Positions 29,189-38,198 of a DNA stretch of 64,000 nucleotides are shown here, piece after piece (the stretch's first letter is position 1; each line of letters opens with the position of its first letter). The notes beneath the pieces are model-generated. The model did not search any database. It was given only the letters and a program-made list of their open reading frames with translations, and had not been told where the DNA came from. The stretch comes from Comamonadaceae bacterium. Its GTDB lineage: Bacteria; Pseudomonadota; Gammaproteobacteria; Burkholderiales; Burkholderiaceae_C. Where the stretch lies: contig CANJWZ010000008.1 of the NCBI GenBank assembly GCA_947478725.1, forward strand, positions 47,046-111,045. The letters are read 5' to 3'. Both the position numbers and the translations under genes were made by a program.

Positions 29189-29892
29189 GATCGAAACAAT
29201 CTTGAGTATTGGGTTTCGTGTTGCGACGACAGTATCGCCAGCATCGGCGAAAAAGCCTGGCGTTCATCTTCTGGCAAAGCGATGGCGGTTTGCACAGCGG
29301 CCGGTATGGCTTGGCTCACGCGAGCCAGTATGCGCTGACCCGTCGTTTGACCCAGCGGCACGGACTTGATGGCCGCTTGCACCATGTTTTCAGCCCAGCC
29401 AAAAGCGTAGGTCAACAGGCAGTCGCGCACGGATGCCTCGGTCTGCGCCGCAGCCAGCGCAAAAGCCACCGGATACGTGGGCGGCAATTGTTCACAATGG
29501 GCGAGCTGCGCTGCATCCACACCGTCATGGTGGCGCAGCCAGCTGCACAGCGAGCGGCCCATCTGCTCGGCCTGCGCGCGCAGTTCGCTGGTCTCGCGGG
29601 TTTGCAGCAGCCAGTCATTGAGCTGGCTGATCCGCATGAGCTGACCCGCGCGCCAGGCAGGAATCGCCTGCACCATCACCGCCAGATCGCCACGCGCCAA
29701 AGTCAGCTGAAGCTGGTCACACAGCCAGTTGCTGATCCATTCAGCTGAAGTAGTATTTGCTATGCTTTCAGGAGCTGCTTGCTCACGTGAAATAAGCGCT
29801 TCAAGCCCTTCCGAGTATGAAAATCCGCCTACAGGTAGCGCTGGCGAGGCCAACCAGATGAGTTGCAGCAGGCTGGCCGGCGCTAATCCCAT
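29185..29892 (-). CDS. ureF: Urease accessory protein UreF
   Basis: 235 residues from the ATG at [10 protein letters not shown]; the frame is open further upstream but antiparallel in codon style, sharing DNA with the His-rich end of ureE. The family start [21 protein letters not shown] and the ending [14 protein letters not shown] type are present. Residues about 28-47 ([19 protein letters not shown]) are encoded by a copy of a dispersed repeat, replacing the usual short helix at this point. UreF acts as the GTPase-regulating scaffold between UreG and UreD. No clear ribosome site; coupling with ureE is likely. Confidence 0.93.
   Translation of the reverse strand: MGLAPASLLQLIWLASPALPVGGFSYSEGLEALISREQAAPESIANTTSAEWISNWLCDQLQLTLARGDLAVMVQAIPAWRAGQLMRISQLNDWLLQTRETSELRAQAEQMGRSLCSWLRHHDGVDAAQLAHCEQLPPTYPVAFALAAAQTEASVRDCLLTYAFGWAENMVQAAIKSVPLGQTTGQRILARVSQAIPAAVQTAIALPEDERQAFSPMLAILSSQHETQYSRLFRS
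29753..29806 (+). repeat. AT-rich dispersed repeat copy inside ureF
   Basis: ATTTGCTAT, then TCAGGAGCTGCTTGC, then AATAAGCGCTTCAAG. The blocks and their order match the intergenic copies at 52506 and 39765, yet here they are read in frame as part of UreF. Confidence 0.65.
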
Positions 29893-29941
29893 GGCCGTGG
29901 CCGTGGCTGTGGCTATCGGTGCGGTTTGCACAGCGTGCAAG

Positions 29942-30547
29942 TCAGTGGTGATGACCGTGGCCGCTATCGTGGTCGTGACCGTGGTCGTGTCCATGATTGC
30001 AATCTGGGCCGTGCACATGCGGCTTGGCGACCGCCGGAATCGATGCCTTGGCTTCGGCTTCGGCTTTGGCTGGGGCGTCGTGCGAATGCGCACCTGCGCT
30101 GTAAGCGCCACCTTCGGGCTCAAACGCTTCGCTGACCTCATGGACGATCAGATGCATGGCGCGCAGCAAATCGGCCAGCACATGGTCAGGCTCAATTTTC
30201 AAATGGTCAGGTTTGAGTTCAATCGGCACATGCCGGTTGCCCAGGTGATACGCAGCGCGGGTCAAATCAAAAGGCGAACCATGCGACGTGCAAGCCGTGA
30301 TGCGGAGCACGTCTTGCGGAGCCGCGATGACCTTGACCATGCTGCCGTCTTCAGCCACCAGCACATCGCCGCCGCGAACCAGCGTGCCGCGTGGCAAGAA
30401 AATGCCTAACTGGCGACCCAGCGAGTCGACGCCATCAAAACGGCTTTTTTGGCGCGTGTCCCAGTCCAGCTCGATAGAAGAGGCGCGTTTGACAAGCACT
30501 GGTGCCAAGCCTGCGGCTTGGGAAATGATTTTGGAAATCTGTAGCAT
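29942..30547 (-). CDS. ureE: Urease accessory metallochaperone UreE
   Basis: 201 residues. The N-terminal peptide-binding domain is followed by the metal-binding core with [12 protein letters not shown] (dimer-interface His) and an Ala/Glu linker. The tail [16 protein letters not shown]... ends in a His cluster that binds nickel. A TTG four codons upstream is also open. In-frame codons after the TGA stop continue to encode His-Ser/Gly repeats (HSHGHGHG), so the tail was probably longer once. It starts 8 bases after ureC. Confidence 0.95.
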   Translation of the reverse strand: MLQISKIISQAAGLAPVLVKRASSIELDWDTRQKSRFDGVDSLGRQLGIFLPRGTLVRGGDVLVAEDGSMVKVIAAPQDVLRITACTSHGSPFDLTRAAYHLGNRHVPIELKPDHLKIEPDHVLADLLRAMHLIVHEVSEAFEPEGGAYSAGAHSHDAPAKAEAEAKASIPAVAKPHVHGPDCNHGHDHGHDHDSGHGHHH

Positions 30548-30555
30548 TGAATCTT

Positions 30556-32274
30556 TCAAAACAAAAAGTAGCGCTGCGCCATTGGCAAACTGCTTGCAGG
30601 CTCGCAGGTCAGCAACTGCCCATCGGCCCGCACCGCATAGGTTTGGGCATCGATTTCCATGTGCGGCAAATAGGCGTTGTGAATCATGTGCTGCTTGCGC
30701 ACGCCGCGTATGTTTTTGACCGCGCTCAAACCTTTGGCCAGACCGAACTTGTCTTTGATGCCCGCAGCAAGCCCGGCTTGAGAAACGAAGGTCAACGAAC
30801 CTTTGGCAACGGCACCACCAAAAGCGCCAAACATCGGGCGGTAATGCACTGGCTGCGGGGTGGGGATGGATGCGTTTGGGTCACCCATCGCAGCCATGGC
30901 AATGAAGCCACCTTTTAAAATAAGAGCCGGTTTGATGCCGAAAAATGCGGGTTTCCAGACCACCAGATCTGCCCATTTGCCGACTTCAATCGAGCCGACT
31001 TCATGCGAAATGCCGTGCGCAATGGCCGGGTTGATGGTGTATTTGCTGATGTAGCGCTTGACACGGAAGTTGTCGTGGCGGTCGGTATCTCCGCCGAGCT
31101 TGCCGCGTTGCTGTTTCATCTTGTGGGCTGCCTGCCAGGTGCGAATGATGACCTCGCCCACACGGCCCATGGCCTGGCTGTCAGAGCTCATCATGCTGAT
31201 GGCGCCCATGTCATGCAGCACGTCTTCTGCGGCAATGGTTTCTTTGCGGATTCGGCTTTCGGCAAAGGCCAGGTCTTCCGCGATGCCGGCGTCCAGGTGG
31301 TGGCACACCATCAGCATGTCAACGTGTTCGTCAAGCGTGTTGACGGTGTAGGGCATGGTCGGGTTGGTCGAACTCGGCAAAAAGTTGGCCTGGCCCACCA
31401 CCTTCAAAATGTCGGGCGCATGGCCACCGCCGGCACCTTCGGTGTGAAAGGCGCACAGCCCGCGGCCTTTGGTCGCAGCAATGGTATTTTCAACAAAGCC
31501 CGACTCGTTGAGGGTGTCGCTGTGAATCGCCACCTGCGTGTCTGTGTCATCCGCCACATCCAGGCAATTGCTGATGGCGGCGGGCGTGGTGCCCCAATCT
31601 TCATGGAGTTTCAAGCCAATCACGCCAGCATTGATTTGCTCGTGCAGGGCAGCTGGCAGACTGGCGTTGCCCTTGCCCAGAAAGCCCAGGTTCATGGCAA
31701 AGCCGTCTGCCGCTTGCAGCATGCGCTCAATGTTCCACGGGCCGGGCGTACAGGTGGTGGCAAAGGTGCCGGTGGCCGGCCCGGTACCGCCGCCCATCAT
31801 GGTGGTGACTCCGCTGGCCAGCGCTTCGTCAATTTGCTGCGGGCAGATAAAGTGAATGTGCGAATCAATGCCGCCTGCGGTGACGATCATGCCCTCGCAG
31901 CTGATGACTTCTGTGCCGGGGCCAATGATGATGTCCACGCCGGGCTGCACGTCGGGGTTGCCGGCTTTGCCAATCGCGGCAATGCGCCCCGCCCTCAAAC
32001 CGATATCGGCCTTGACGATGCCCCAGTGGTCAACGATCAGGGCATTGGTCATCACGGTGTCCACAGCGCCTTCTTGGTTCGTGCGTTGCGACTGCGCCAT
32101 GCCGTCACGGATGGTTTTGCCACCGCCAAACTTGACTTCTTCGCCGTAGCTACCGGCTCTGAGCGTGTAGTCAGCTTCAACTTCTATCATCAGGTCGGTA
32201 TCAGCCAGCCGCAGGCGGTCGCCCACCGTGGGACCAAACATTTCAGCGTAGGCGCGTCTGCCAATGGTTGCCAT
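30556..32274 (-). CDS. ureC: Urease alpha subunit UreC
   Basis: 572 residues, full length. Nickel ligands are visible: His139 and His141 in IDSHIHF, carbamylated Lys222 in [12 protein letters not shown], His251 in AIHSDTLNE, His277 in [14 protein letters not shown], and Asp365 in SSDSQAMG. The mobile flap has MVCHHLD (Cys324, His325). It hydrolyses urea to ammonia and carbamate in the cytoplasm. It starts directly at the ureB stop. Every known catalytic residue is present, so the enzyme should be active if matured. Confidence 0.98.
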   Translation of the reverse strand: MATIGRRAYAEMFGPTVGDRLRLADTDLMIEVEADYTLRAGSYGEEVKFGGGKTIRDGMAQSQRTNQEGAVDTVMTNALIVDHWGIVKADIGLRAGRIAAIGKAGNPDVQPGVDIIIGPGTEVISCEGMIVTAGGIDSHIHFICPQQIDEALASGVTTMMGGGTGPATGTFATTCTPGPWNIERMLQAADGFAMNLGFLGKGNASLPAALHEQINAGVIGLKLHEDWGTTPAAISNCLDVADDTDTQVAIHSDTLNESGFVENTIAATKGRGLCAFHTEGAGGGHAPDILKVVGQANFLPSSTNPTMPYTVNTLDEHVDMLMVCHHLDAGIAEDLAFAESRIRKETIAAEDVLHDMGAISMMSSDSQAMGRVGEVIIRTWQAAHKMKQQRGKLGGDTDRHDNFRVKRYISKYTINPAIAHGISHEVGSIEVGKWADLVVWKPAFFGIKPALILKGGFIAMAAMGDPNASIPTPQPVHYRPMFGAFGGAVAKGSLTFVSQAGLAAGIKDKFGLAKGLSAVKNIRGVRKQHMIHNAYLPHMEIDAQTYAVRADGQLLTCEPASSLPMAQRYFLF

Positions 32275-32580
32275 TTAAAGCGCTCCCTGTATTAATCCGC
32301 GGAAACCATAAATCTTGCGGTCACCGGCAAAGTCCACCAGTTCCACCGTGCGCTGCTGGCCGGGCTCAAAGCGCACCGCTGTGCCAGATGCGATGTTCAG
32401 CCGCATGCCGCGCGTTGCATCCCGTTCAAAGCCGAGCGCGGCATTTGTCTCGGCAAAGTGGTAATGAGAGCCGACCTGTATGGGCCGGTCGGATGTGTTT
32501 TGTACCACCACGGTCGCGGTGCGCCTGCCGGCGTTTAAAACGTGGTCTGGGCCGTCGGTTATCAATTCACCTGGAGTCAT
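32275..32580 (-). CDS. ureB: Urease beta subunit UreB
   Basis: 101 residues from [10 protein letters not shown]; a longer frame upstream overlaps the preceding small gene. The conserved [17 protein letters not shown] and [16 protein letters not shown] blocks are intact. It packs against UreC and UreA in the trimer-of-trimers. It is separate from ureA, as in most proteobacteria, and lies between a small membrane-protein gene (7-base gap) and ureC (no gap). Confidence 0.97.
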   Translation of the reverse strand: MTPGELITDGPDHVLNAGRRTATVVVQNTSDRPIQVGSHYHFAETNAALGFERDATRGMRLNIASGTAVRFEPGQQRTVELVDFAGDRKIYGFRGLIQGAL

Positions 32581-32587
32581 GGCGCTT

Positions 32588-32764
32588 TTACTTTCGTGAG
32601 AACCAGATCGCCACGGCAACCAGGGTGGCTACGGCAACAAAGCCCCAGGTATCCGTAGCATGCCAGTGCATCCCCGCCAAGCCATGACCATCATGTGCAA
32701 AAGTGGCAGTAGCACCCATTAAACCTGCGCAGGCAGCAATGAAGCGTGTAGAGAGTTTATTCAT
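32588..32764 (-). CDS. Small His-rich membrane protein inside the urease operon
   Basis: 58 residues, starting at the ATG 8 bases after AAGGA. It has a Sec-type N-terminus ([23 protein letters not shown]), then a short His-rich stretch [15 protein letters not shown] with five His, then one transmembrane helix ([16 protein letters not shown]) ending SRK. If the first segment is cleaved, the mature protein is a tiny anchored periplasmic metal-binding peptide of about 33 residues. It lies between ureA (11 bases) and ureB (7 bases), so it is certainly in the operon. No family function is known to me; nickel or urea handling at the membrane is inference. Confidence 0.8.
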   Translation of the reverse strand: MNKLSTRFIAACAGLMGATATFAHDGHGLAGMHWHATDTWGFVAVATLVAVAIWFSRK

Positions 32765-32775
32765 GACTGGCATCC

Positions 32776-33078
32776 TTAAACGATGGGTTGATGCACGGTG
32801 ACCAGTTTGGTCCCGTCGGGAAATGTCGCTTCGACCTGAATGTCTGGAATCAGCTCGGCAATGCCGTCCATCACATCGGCGCGGGTCAGGATGGTGCGGC
32901 CATCACTCATGAGTTGAGCGACTGTTTTGCCGTCGCGTGCGCCTTCCATCACCGCTGCGCTGATCAGCGCCATCGCTTCAGGGTAATTGAGCTTCAAACC
33001 TCGAGCCTTGCGGCGTTCGGCCAGCAGGCTGGCGGTGAATATCAGCAGCTTGTCTTTTTCGCGCGGAGTCAGTTCCAT
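32776..33078 (-). CDS. ureA: Urease gamma subunit UreA
   Basis: 100 residues. The sequence [23 protein letters not shown], then [12 protein letters not shown], then [26 protein letters not shown] is the complete UreA pattern. It is the first gene of the operon and the smallest structural subunit. A possible sigma-54 promoter lies 50-70 bases upstream. No ureD precedes it, which differs from the usual ureD-A-B-C order of related organisms. Confidence 0.97.
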   Translation of the reverse strand: MELTPREKDKLLIFTASLLAERRKARGLKLNYPEAMALISAAVMEGARDGKTVAQLMSDGRTILTRADVMDGIAELIPDIQVEATFPDGTKLVTVHQPIV

Positions 33079-33128
33079 AGACAGTCTTTCAGGATAGCTT
33101 TTGTGAACGGCAATGTTTAGAATTTAGC

Positions 33129-33147
33129 ATGCAAAAACAATGCCTTG
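33129..33147 (-). promoter_or_regulatory. Candidate sigma-54 promoter of the urease operon
   Basis: Minus strand: AAGGCATTGTTTTTGCAT. GG and GC are exactly 10 bases apart, and GGCA plus TTTGCA match the -24/-12 consensus TGGCAC-N5-TTGCA well. Transcription would start about 40 bases before ureA. Nitrogen control of urease is common, but no NtrC site was identified. Confidence 0.45.
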
Positions 33148-33250
33148 TTCGCCCAATTATTCGCCATGACGGTGGGTTTGTCGGTATTTGCATGTTTGCG
33201 CACGGTCTGGTGTCGCCTGTAAAGTCCATTAAATTTACCGAAAGTACCCC

Positions 33251-33718
33251 ATGAGCAGTTCCGCCCTTCCAGATGCTGACACAACGCCGACCACACGCCG
33301 GGTTGATCAGCTGCTTGCCCATTACGGGCAGAGCCACCAAAACCCTGTCAATGAGGTGATCCACTTGATTGCCATTCCACTGATCATGCTGAGCCTGGTG
33401 GGCATATTGTGTGCGCTGCACCCTTTCATAGCCTATGCTCTCGTTGCGGCCAGCATGGTCTACTACGCGCGACTGTCGTGGGTATTTTTCATCGCCATGA
33501 TGCTCTGGTCAGCCCTCACGTTTGCTGGCGTATTCGCCATGGGTTCGCAGGTGTTGCCGGTGTCGCTCGCCATTTTCATTGGCGCCTGGGTTTTGCAATT
33601 TATCGGCCACAAAATGGAAGGCAAAAAACCTTCTTTTTTTGAAGACATCCAGTACCTGTGGGTCGGCCCTCTGTTTGTGCTGAGCAAGCTGTTCGGCAAA
33701 CTCGGCATACGCTGGTAG
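33251..33718 (+). CDS. Mpo1-like (DUF962) membrane protein
   Basis: 155 residues with an N-terminal HYGQSHQNPVNEVIHLIAIPLIMLSL block, whose conserved His residues match the Mpo1/YGL010w family, then three further hydrophobic helices and the IGHKMEGKKPSFFEDIQYLWVGPLFV ending. Yeast Mpo1 is an iron-dependent dioxygenase in alpha-oxidation of 2-hydroxy fatty acids; bacterial members are poorly studied. It is divergent from ureA and followed after 47 bases by another small membrane-protein gene on the same strand. Confidence 0.88.
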   Translation: MSSSALPDADTTPTTRRVDQLLAHYGQSHQNPVNEVIHLIAIPLIMLSLVGILCALHPFIAYALVAASMVYYARLSWVFFIAMMLWSALTFAGVFAMGSQVLPVSLAIFIGAWVLQFIGHKMEGKKPSFFEDIQYLWVGPLFVLSKLFGKLGIRW

Positions 33719-33765
33719 GCAGGCAGGTCGCTTGAAAATCCAGTTTTGACCTTCATCTACACGCC

Positions 33766-34074
33766 ATGCAAAGTTTCATCAGCCGGCTCGTGCGTTTCGT
33801 CATCAAACTGATACTGACTGTCTTGGGCCTGGTGTTTGCCATCAGCCTGCTCATGGCAGCGCTGATCGTTGTGCTGCTCAGCTTGCTCAAGTCGGTGCTT
33901 ACCGGCAAAAAGCCGGCACCCGTGATCATGTTCAGCAAATTTCAGAAATTTGCGCCAGGAGGCAGGTGGCCGGGCGCAGCCAAGGCGCAAAACGCAGGCG
34001 ATGTGGTGGATGTTGAGGTACGCGAGGTACCGGTCAATGCAGAAGCACCGAAAAGCGAGCAATTGCCACGCTGA
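33766..34074 (+). CDS. Small membrane protein, function unknown
   Basis: 102 residues. Residues about 5-45 form one or two hydrophobic helices (VIKLILTVLGLVFAISLLMAALIVVLLSLL); the remainder is a polar tail with FSKFQKFAPGGRWPG and DVVDVEVREVPV. I do not recognise a domain. It follows the Mpo1-like gene and converges on tatC with a 12-base gap. Coding is supported by a clean start, codon use like that of its neighbours, and the absence of a competing frame. Confidence 0.65.
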   Translation: MQSFISRLVRFVIKLILTVLGLVFAISLLMAALIVVLLSLLKSVLTGKKPAPVIMFSKFQKFAPGGRWPGAAKAQNAGDVVDVEVREVPVNAEAPKSEQLPR

Positions 34075-34086
34075 TCAACCTGATCT

Positions 34087-34890
34087 TCAGATCGCTTCGG
34101 ATTCGGTTTTTTCTTCTGGCGGCTTGGTGCTTTTGACAAACATCTGTGCGGCCAGAATGCCAACTTCGTACAAACCGCCGACCACGCCAAGCAGCATGAG
34201 CATGGAGCCTGCATCCGGCGGCGTGACCAGTGCCGTGCCAATGGCCGCAACGACCCAGAAGTAGCCCCGGTATTCGCGGAGTTGGGCGACGGTCAGTACC
34301 CCCATGCGCACCAACAAAATCACCGCAATCGGCACTTCAAACGCCAGACCGAACGCCAAAAACATACCCAATACAAAGTTTAAATATTCTTCAATATCAG
34401 GCGCGGCGGTAATCGACTTGGGTGCAAAGCTCTGGATAAAACTAAACACCTGTCCAAACACCACAAAGTAGCAAAACGCCACACCGATAAAAAACAGCAG
34501 CGTACTGGACACAACCAGCGGCATGACGAGCTTTTTCTCATGTGAGTACAGACCCGGCGCAACAAACGCCCAAACCTGATACAGCACGATAGGCAGCGCT
34601 ATCATGAAGGCGGCCATGAACAAAATCTTGATGGGTACCACAAACGGCGAAATCACGTTGGTGGCAATCAGCGTGGCACCCTTGGGTAAAGTCGCTACCA
34701 GCGGCGCCGCCATGATGTCATACAGCGCACCCGGGCCGGGAAAGAAGGCCAGCACAGCAGCCGCCACGCCAATGGCAATCACAGCCTTGATCATGCGGTC
34801 GCGCAGCTCCATCAGGTGCTGTACGAAAGGCTGCTCTGTGCCTGCCAGTTCGTCAGGTTTATCGGTCTTGTCTGGGTTGGTATCTGACAT
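34087..34890 (-). CDS. tatC: Sec-independent translocase subunit TatC
   Basis: 267 residues from MSDTNPDKTDKPDE; an upstream in-frame start overlaps no other feature but lacks a ribosome site. The cytoplasmic signature is FVQHLMELRDRMIKA, and the conserved VWAFVAPGLYSHEKK loop is present. Six hydrophobic segments follow the usual TatC pattern, and the tail KSTKPPEEKTESEAI is charged. TatC recognises twin-arginine signals. The tatA-tatB-tatC order downstream of the his genes is typical of Burkholderiales. Confidence 0.97.
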   Translation of the reverse strand: MSDTNPDKTDKPDELAGTEQPFVQHLMELRDRMIKAVIAIGVAAAVLAFFPGPGALYDIMAAPLVATLPKGATLIATNVISPFVVPIKILFMAAFMIALPIVLYQVWAFVAPGLYSHEKKLVMPLVVSSTLLFFIGVAFCYFVVFGQVFSFIQSFAPKSITAAPDIEEYLNFVLGMFLAFGLAFEVPIAVILLVRMGVLTVAQLREYRGYFWVVAAIGTALVTPPDAGSMLMLLGVVGGLYEVGILAAQMFVKSTKPPEEKTESEAI

Positions 34891-34938
34891 GAATGGACTT
34901 AGGTCACTGCGGGCTGACACACGCCAGCGCGACAAGAT

Positions 34939-35397
34939 TTATGCGGATTTTTTGGGCCTGAAACGTGCCACGCGCGCCGCGCCTGACTGGGTGCGGGTGC
35001 GCAGACCAGAGCGAGCCTTGTACCACTGCGGCGTGGCGCCGGTTTTCAGTCGCCACTTCTTTTTGGGGTGTTTGTATTCGGGGAAGATTTCCATGCCCGG
35101 CAAGCTGGCGCTGGAGTCGCTGGTGGCTTCGGTCCATGACTTTTCGAAGTCGTTGGCGTTGGTCTGGATGGAGTTTTCAACATCGCGAGCTGCACCCTCG
35201 ACCGTTTCCTTCATCTTTTTCAGTTCATCCAGTTCCATCGACCGGCTGACCTCCTGCTTGACATCAGCCACATAGCGCTGCGCCTTGCCCAACAAGGTCC
35301 CAATGGTGCGCGCCAAGCGCGGCAGCTTTTCAGGACCAATCACGATCAGCGCAACTGCGCCGATCAATGCGATTTTGGAGACGCCGAGGTCGATCAT
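34939..35397 (-). CDS. tatB: Sec-independent translocase subunit TatB
   Basis: 152 residues. The N-terminal helix [30 protein letters not shown] includes the hinge GPEKLP, followed by an amphipathic helix ([19 protein letters not shown]) and a long polar tail rich in Lys/Arg at the end. It holds Tat substrates near TatC. It lies 49 bases from tatA and 48 from tatC. The basic ending [12 protein letters not shown] is characteristic of the group. Confidence 0.96.
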   Translation of the reverse strand: MIDLGVSKIALIGAVALIVIGPEKLPRLARTIGTLLGKAQRYVADVKQEVSRSMELDELKKMKETVEGAARDVENSIQTNANDFEKSWTEATSDSSASLPGMEIFPEYKHPKKKWRLKTGATPQWYKARSGLRTRTQSGAARVARFRPKKSA

Positions 35398-35446
35398 GTC
35401 TGGTCAGAGGCCGCAGCGCAGTACGCGACGCGACAAGCGTGGGGGC

Positions 35447-35689
35447 TCACAATTTCTTGGCTTCCACATCGATGGTGGTTTTGTCTGTTGGCTTGTCAGC
35501 GGCTTGCGCGTTGGTCACAGCCGCTGTTTTGTCGTCAACTGGCGCAGCGCCGCCGTCTTTCATGCCATCTTTAAAACCCTTGACGGCACCGCCCAGGTCG
35601 CCGCCCATGTTGCGCAGCTTTTTGGTGCCAAACACCATCACGACGATCAGCAGCACGATCAGCCAGTGCCAAATAGAAAATCCACCCAT
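35447..35689 (-). CDS. tatA: Sec-independent translocase subunit TatA
   Basis: 80 residues: [40 protein letters not shown] shows the single helix, the FGTKKLRN hinge, and the amphipathic helix. The tail is acidic and Ala/Lys-rich. TatA forms the pore-forming oligomers of the Tat system. The Tat signal on the binding protein at 59964-61121 is a possible client in this window. Confidence 0.97.
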   Translation of the reverse strand: MGGFSIWHWLIVLLIVVMVFGTKKLRNMGGDLGGAVKGFKDGMKDGGAAPVDDKTAAVTNAQAADKPTDKTTIDVEAKKL

Positions 35690-35754
35690 GATTTGCTCCT
35701 AATACTTCAAATGAGAGTTAACTGGTAATAGGCCATTCTAAAGGTTGGCTCAAT

Positions 35755-36117
35755 TCAACCCTTGAGCCATGGTCTTGGTCCACCCATCACGTGGATATGC
35801 AGGTGATGGACTTCCTGACCACCTTCGGCTCCTGTGTTCGTGACGATGCGAAACCCGCCTTCTGGGTAGGGCCTGCAACCATTGGCGAGCGCAAGTTGGG
35901 GGGCCAGCACCATCATGCGCCCCAGCAGCGCGGCGTGTTCGGGTTCGGCCTGCGCCATGGACGGGATGTGCAGCTTGGGAATCATCAGAAAATGAACCGG
36001 CGCCCAGGGGTTGATGTCGTGAAAAACGAAAATCTCGTCGTCTTCGTACACCTTGCGGCTGGGAATGGTGCCAGCGGCAATTTTGCAAAAAATGCAGTTC
36101 TCGGAGGTGTGCATCAT
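35755..36117 (-). CDS. HIT-family (Hint/YcfF-type) nucleotide hydrolase
   Basis: 120 residues. The start CIFCKIAAGTIPSRKVYEDDEIFVFHDINPWAP is typical of bacterial Hint proteins, and the histidine triad is HHLHIHVMGG near residue 108. Members hydrolyse AMP-lysine and similar phosphoramidates. The start ATG overlaps the stop of the preceding membrane-protein gene by four bases. It sits between the his and tat genes, an order common in Burkholderiales but with no proven link in function. Confidence 0.95.
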   Translation of the reverse strand: MMHTSENCIFCKIAAGTIPSRKVYEDDEIFVFHDINPWAPVHFLMIPKLHIPSMAQAEPEHAALLGRMMVLAPQLALANGCRPYPEGGFRIVTNTGAEGGQEVHHLHIHVMGGPRPWLKG

Positions 36118-36488
36118 TCAACAGCCCTGTTCGCGTTCATGCGCACCATGCCACCCACGATGCGGTACAAAAACCAGACGGAAATCAGTGTCCAGGCGAT
36201 CCAGCCGGGCACCAGCAGCAAGAACCACAGCGGCGCCGTGACCAGATACAGCAAACTGGCCCACAACACCGTGCGAATGCGCCAACTGAAGTGAGAAGCT
36301 TGCCAGGTGTTGACCGCGTCACCGCGCTTGACCATGTCAATCACCAGCGCAATGACAAGCAGCGTGATGGACGCCTGCGCGCCCGGCAACACAGCCGCTA
36401 CGGCGACCACCAGATGCAACAGATAACTGAGCCAACCCCAGGTTTTCAGGCCTTCGTCGGGTTCGATGGTGGCGATGTCATTGGTCAT
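36114..36488 (-). CDS. Small membrane protein of the his-tat run (DUF4870-like)
   Basis: 124 residues with three to four hydrophobic helices ([59 protein letters not shown]) and a cytoplasmic loop [22 protein letters not shown]. The layout suits the DUF4870/Tic20-like membrane proteins, but the match is by pattern only. It overlaps hisE upstream and the HIT gene downstream by four bases each, so its production is tied to the his operon. Confidence 0.75.
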   Translation of the reverse strand: MTNDIATIEPDEGLKTWGWLSYLLHLVVAVAAVLPGAQASITLLVIALVIDMVKRGDAVNTWQASHFSWRIRTVLWASLLYLVTAPLWFLLLVPGWIAWTLISVWFLYRIVGGMVRMNANRAVE

Positions 36489-36895
36489 GCGGTCTTTCCT
36501 TCATCCTTGGCGGCTTGGTGCTCTTCAAGATCACGATTTTCAGCTTTTCGCAGGGCTTTTTCTTCAATTCCGCTGGTGCCCTCGCGGCGCTCCAGCTCGG
36601 CAATCACGTCAAGCGGGCTCAAACCATAGTGCGCCAGCGCAATCATGGAGTGAAACCACAAATCAGCCACTTCGCCGACAAAGCTGCTTTTCAAATCAAG
36701 CGTCAGCCCGCCATAGTCCAAGTCCTTGGCGGCCATCACCGCTTCGGTGGCCTCTTCGCCAATTTTTTTTAGAAACGCATTCGGGCCCTTGTGCAGCAGT
36801 CGCGCGACATAGCTGGTGTCCGGGTTGCCGCCATTGGCAAGCTTGCGGCTTTCTATGATCTGCGCCAGGCGGGCAAGGGAATCGTTGGTGGTCAT
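36485..36895 (-). CDS. hisE: Phosphoribosyl-ATP pyrophosphatase HisE
   Basis: 136 residues, a stand-alone HisE (not fused to HisI). [15 protein letters not shown] is the MazG-like metal-binding helix, with [15 protein letters not shown] the second. It hydrolyses phosphoribosyl-ATP in the second step of histidine synthesis. A 40-residue Glu/Arg-rich C-terminus extends beyond shorter homologues. It lies 9 bases after hisI. Confidence 0.96.
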   Translation of the reverse strand: MTTNDSLARLAQIIESRKLANGGNPDTSYVARLLHKGPNAFLKKIGEEATEAVMAAKDLDYGGLTLDLKSSFVGEVADLWFHSMIALAHYGLSPLDVIAELERREGTSGIEEKALRKAENRDLEEHQAAKDEGKTA

Positions 36896-36904
36896 GTTCA
36901 GCTC

Positions 36905-37294
36905 TTATTTATAGATACTTTGCGGGTCTTTCAAGACCGGATCTGCAGCAACCCACTGCCCGCCAGAGTAAACACTGTAAAAACAGCTGTGGCGACCGGT
37001 ATGGCAGGCAATGCCTGGCGCGTGGCCCAACTGCGTGACCTTCAGCAGCAGCACATCGCTGTCGCAATCGATGCGCATTTCATGCACGGTTTGTACGTGA
37101 CCAGACGCTTCGCCCTTGAACCACAACTTGTTGCGCGACCGGCTGAAGTACACGGCGCGGCCTAGTTCAGCGGTTTTTTGCAGGGCTTCCCGGTTCATCC
37201 AGGCAAACATCAGCACGTCGCCGCTGGACGCTTCTTGCGCAATGACGGGGACCAAGCCCTTGTCGTCCCATTTGATTGTTTCTAGCCAGTTCAT
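36905..37294 (-). CDS. hisI: Phosphoribosyl-AMP cyclohydrolase HisI
   Basis: 129 residues. The zinc-binding cysteines are in [10 protein letters not shown] and in [12 protein letters not shown]. The start [33 protein letters not shown] is standard. It opens the adenine ring in step three of the pathway. A GC-rich repeat separates it from hisF by 104 bases, the second-widest gap within the his block of this run. Confidence 0.97.
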   Translation of the reverse strand: MNWLETIKWDDKGLVPVIAQEASSGDVLMFAWMNREALQKTAELGRAVYFSRSRNKLWFKGEASGHVQTVHEMRIDCDSDVLLLKVTQLGHAPGIACHTGRHSCFYSVYSGGQWVAADPVLKDPQSIYK

Positions 37295-37307
37295 AAAGGT
37301 ATTATCG

Positions 37308-37386
37308 CCCCCGCGTTCGCTCGCTGCGCCTAGCTTTCTGCGCCTGAGGGGGCGCTGCGCCTGCGAGCCGGCGGCCCGGGCTGGTA
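37308..37386 (+). repeat. GC-rich dispersed repeat, diverged copy between hisI and hisF
   Basis: CTGCGCCTGAGGGGGCGCTG then CGCCTGCGAGCCGGCGGCCC. The central part (GAGGGGGC, GCTGCGCCTGCG) aligns with the copy at 38199-38280, but the flanks have diverged. It contains no open frame of its own. Confidence 0.55.
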
Positions 37387-37398
37387 GGGATAGGAAAA

Positions 37399-38178
37399 CT
37401 ACAGCCTGACCGGTATGCCGCGCCCAGCCATGAACTGTTTGGCTTGCTGCACCGTGTATTCACCATAGTGAAATATGCTCGCTGCCAGCACCGCATCGGC
37501 GCCGCCGGTTTGAATGCCGTCGGCCAAGTGCGCCAGATTGCCCACGCCGCCTGATGCGATCACCGGCACGCTGACAGCGTCGCTCACCGCGCGGGTCAGC
37601 GCCAAATCAAAGCCTGATTTGGTACCGTCTTTGTCCATGCTGGTGAGCAAAATTTCACCCGCGCCGCGCCGGGCCATGTCAGTGGCCCAAGCCACGGCGT
37701 CCAGCCCGGTATTTTTACGCCCGCCGTGGCTGTATACGTCCCAGCCCGGACCCCGTGTTTGGGCCTCTTCGTCGCTGCGACGTTTGGCGTCAATGGCCAC
37801 CACAATGCACTGCGCGCCATATCGGGCTGACGCGTCTTCAATGACTTGCGGATTGGCAATCGCAGCCGAGTTAAAACTGGTTTTATCAGCCCCAGCATTG
37901 AGCAAGCGCCGTACGTCATCGACAGTGCGCACACCGCCGCCAACGGTGAGCGGAATAAACACCTGGCTGGCCACGGCTTCAATGATGTCCAAAATCAGAT
38001 CCCGACCGTCACTGGTGGCGGTGATGTCCAGAAACGTCAGCTCGTCTGCACCCTGGTCGTTGTAGCGCGCGGCAATTTCCACCGGGTCACCCGCATCGCG
38101 CAGTTGGGTGAAGTTCACGCCCTTGACGACACGGCCACCAGTGACATCCAGACAAGGAATGATTCGTTTAGCCAACAT
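37399..38178 (-). CDS. hisF: Imidazole glycerol phosphate synthase cyclase subunit HisF
   Basis: 259 residues from [20 protein letters not shown]; a longer frame upstream consists of repeat DNA. This is a (beta/alpha)8 barrel with catalytic Asp in IPCLD and in [14 protein letters not shown]. It uses ammonia from HisH to form imidazole glycerol phosphate and AICAR. The start lies 126 bases from the hisA stop, with a GC-rich repeat between them. Confidence 0.98.
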   Translation of the reverse strand: MLAKRIIPCLDVTGGRVVKGVNFTQLRDAGDPVEIAARYNDQGADELTFLDITATSDGRDLILDIIEAVASQVFIPLTVGGGVRTVDDVRRLLNAGADKTSFNSAAIANPQVIEDASARYGAQCIVVAIDAKRRSDEEAQTRGPGWDVYSHGGRKNTGLDAVAWATDMARRGAGEILLTSMDKDGTKSGFDLALTRAVSDAVSVPVIASGGVGNLAHLADGIQTGGADAVLAASIFHYGEYTVQQAKQFMAGRGIPVRL

Positions 38179-38198
38179 TGACGTCAGCCCCCACGGTC

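Noticed and set aside
29893..30141. Longer UreF start with a Thr/Ala-rich N-terminus
   Set aside because: That part is the His-codon tail of ureE read in another frame; conserved UreF sequence starts at the ATG at 29892.
31003..32295. Long open frame (about 430 codons) on the plus strand opposite ureC
   Set aside because: It is exactly antisense to a complete urease alpha subunit and follows its codon pattern; the translation has no recognisable domain.
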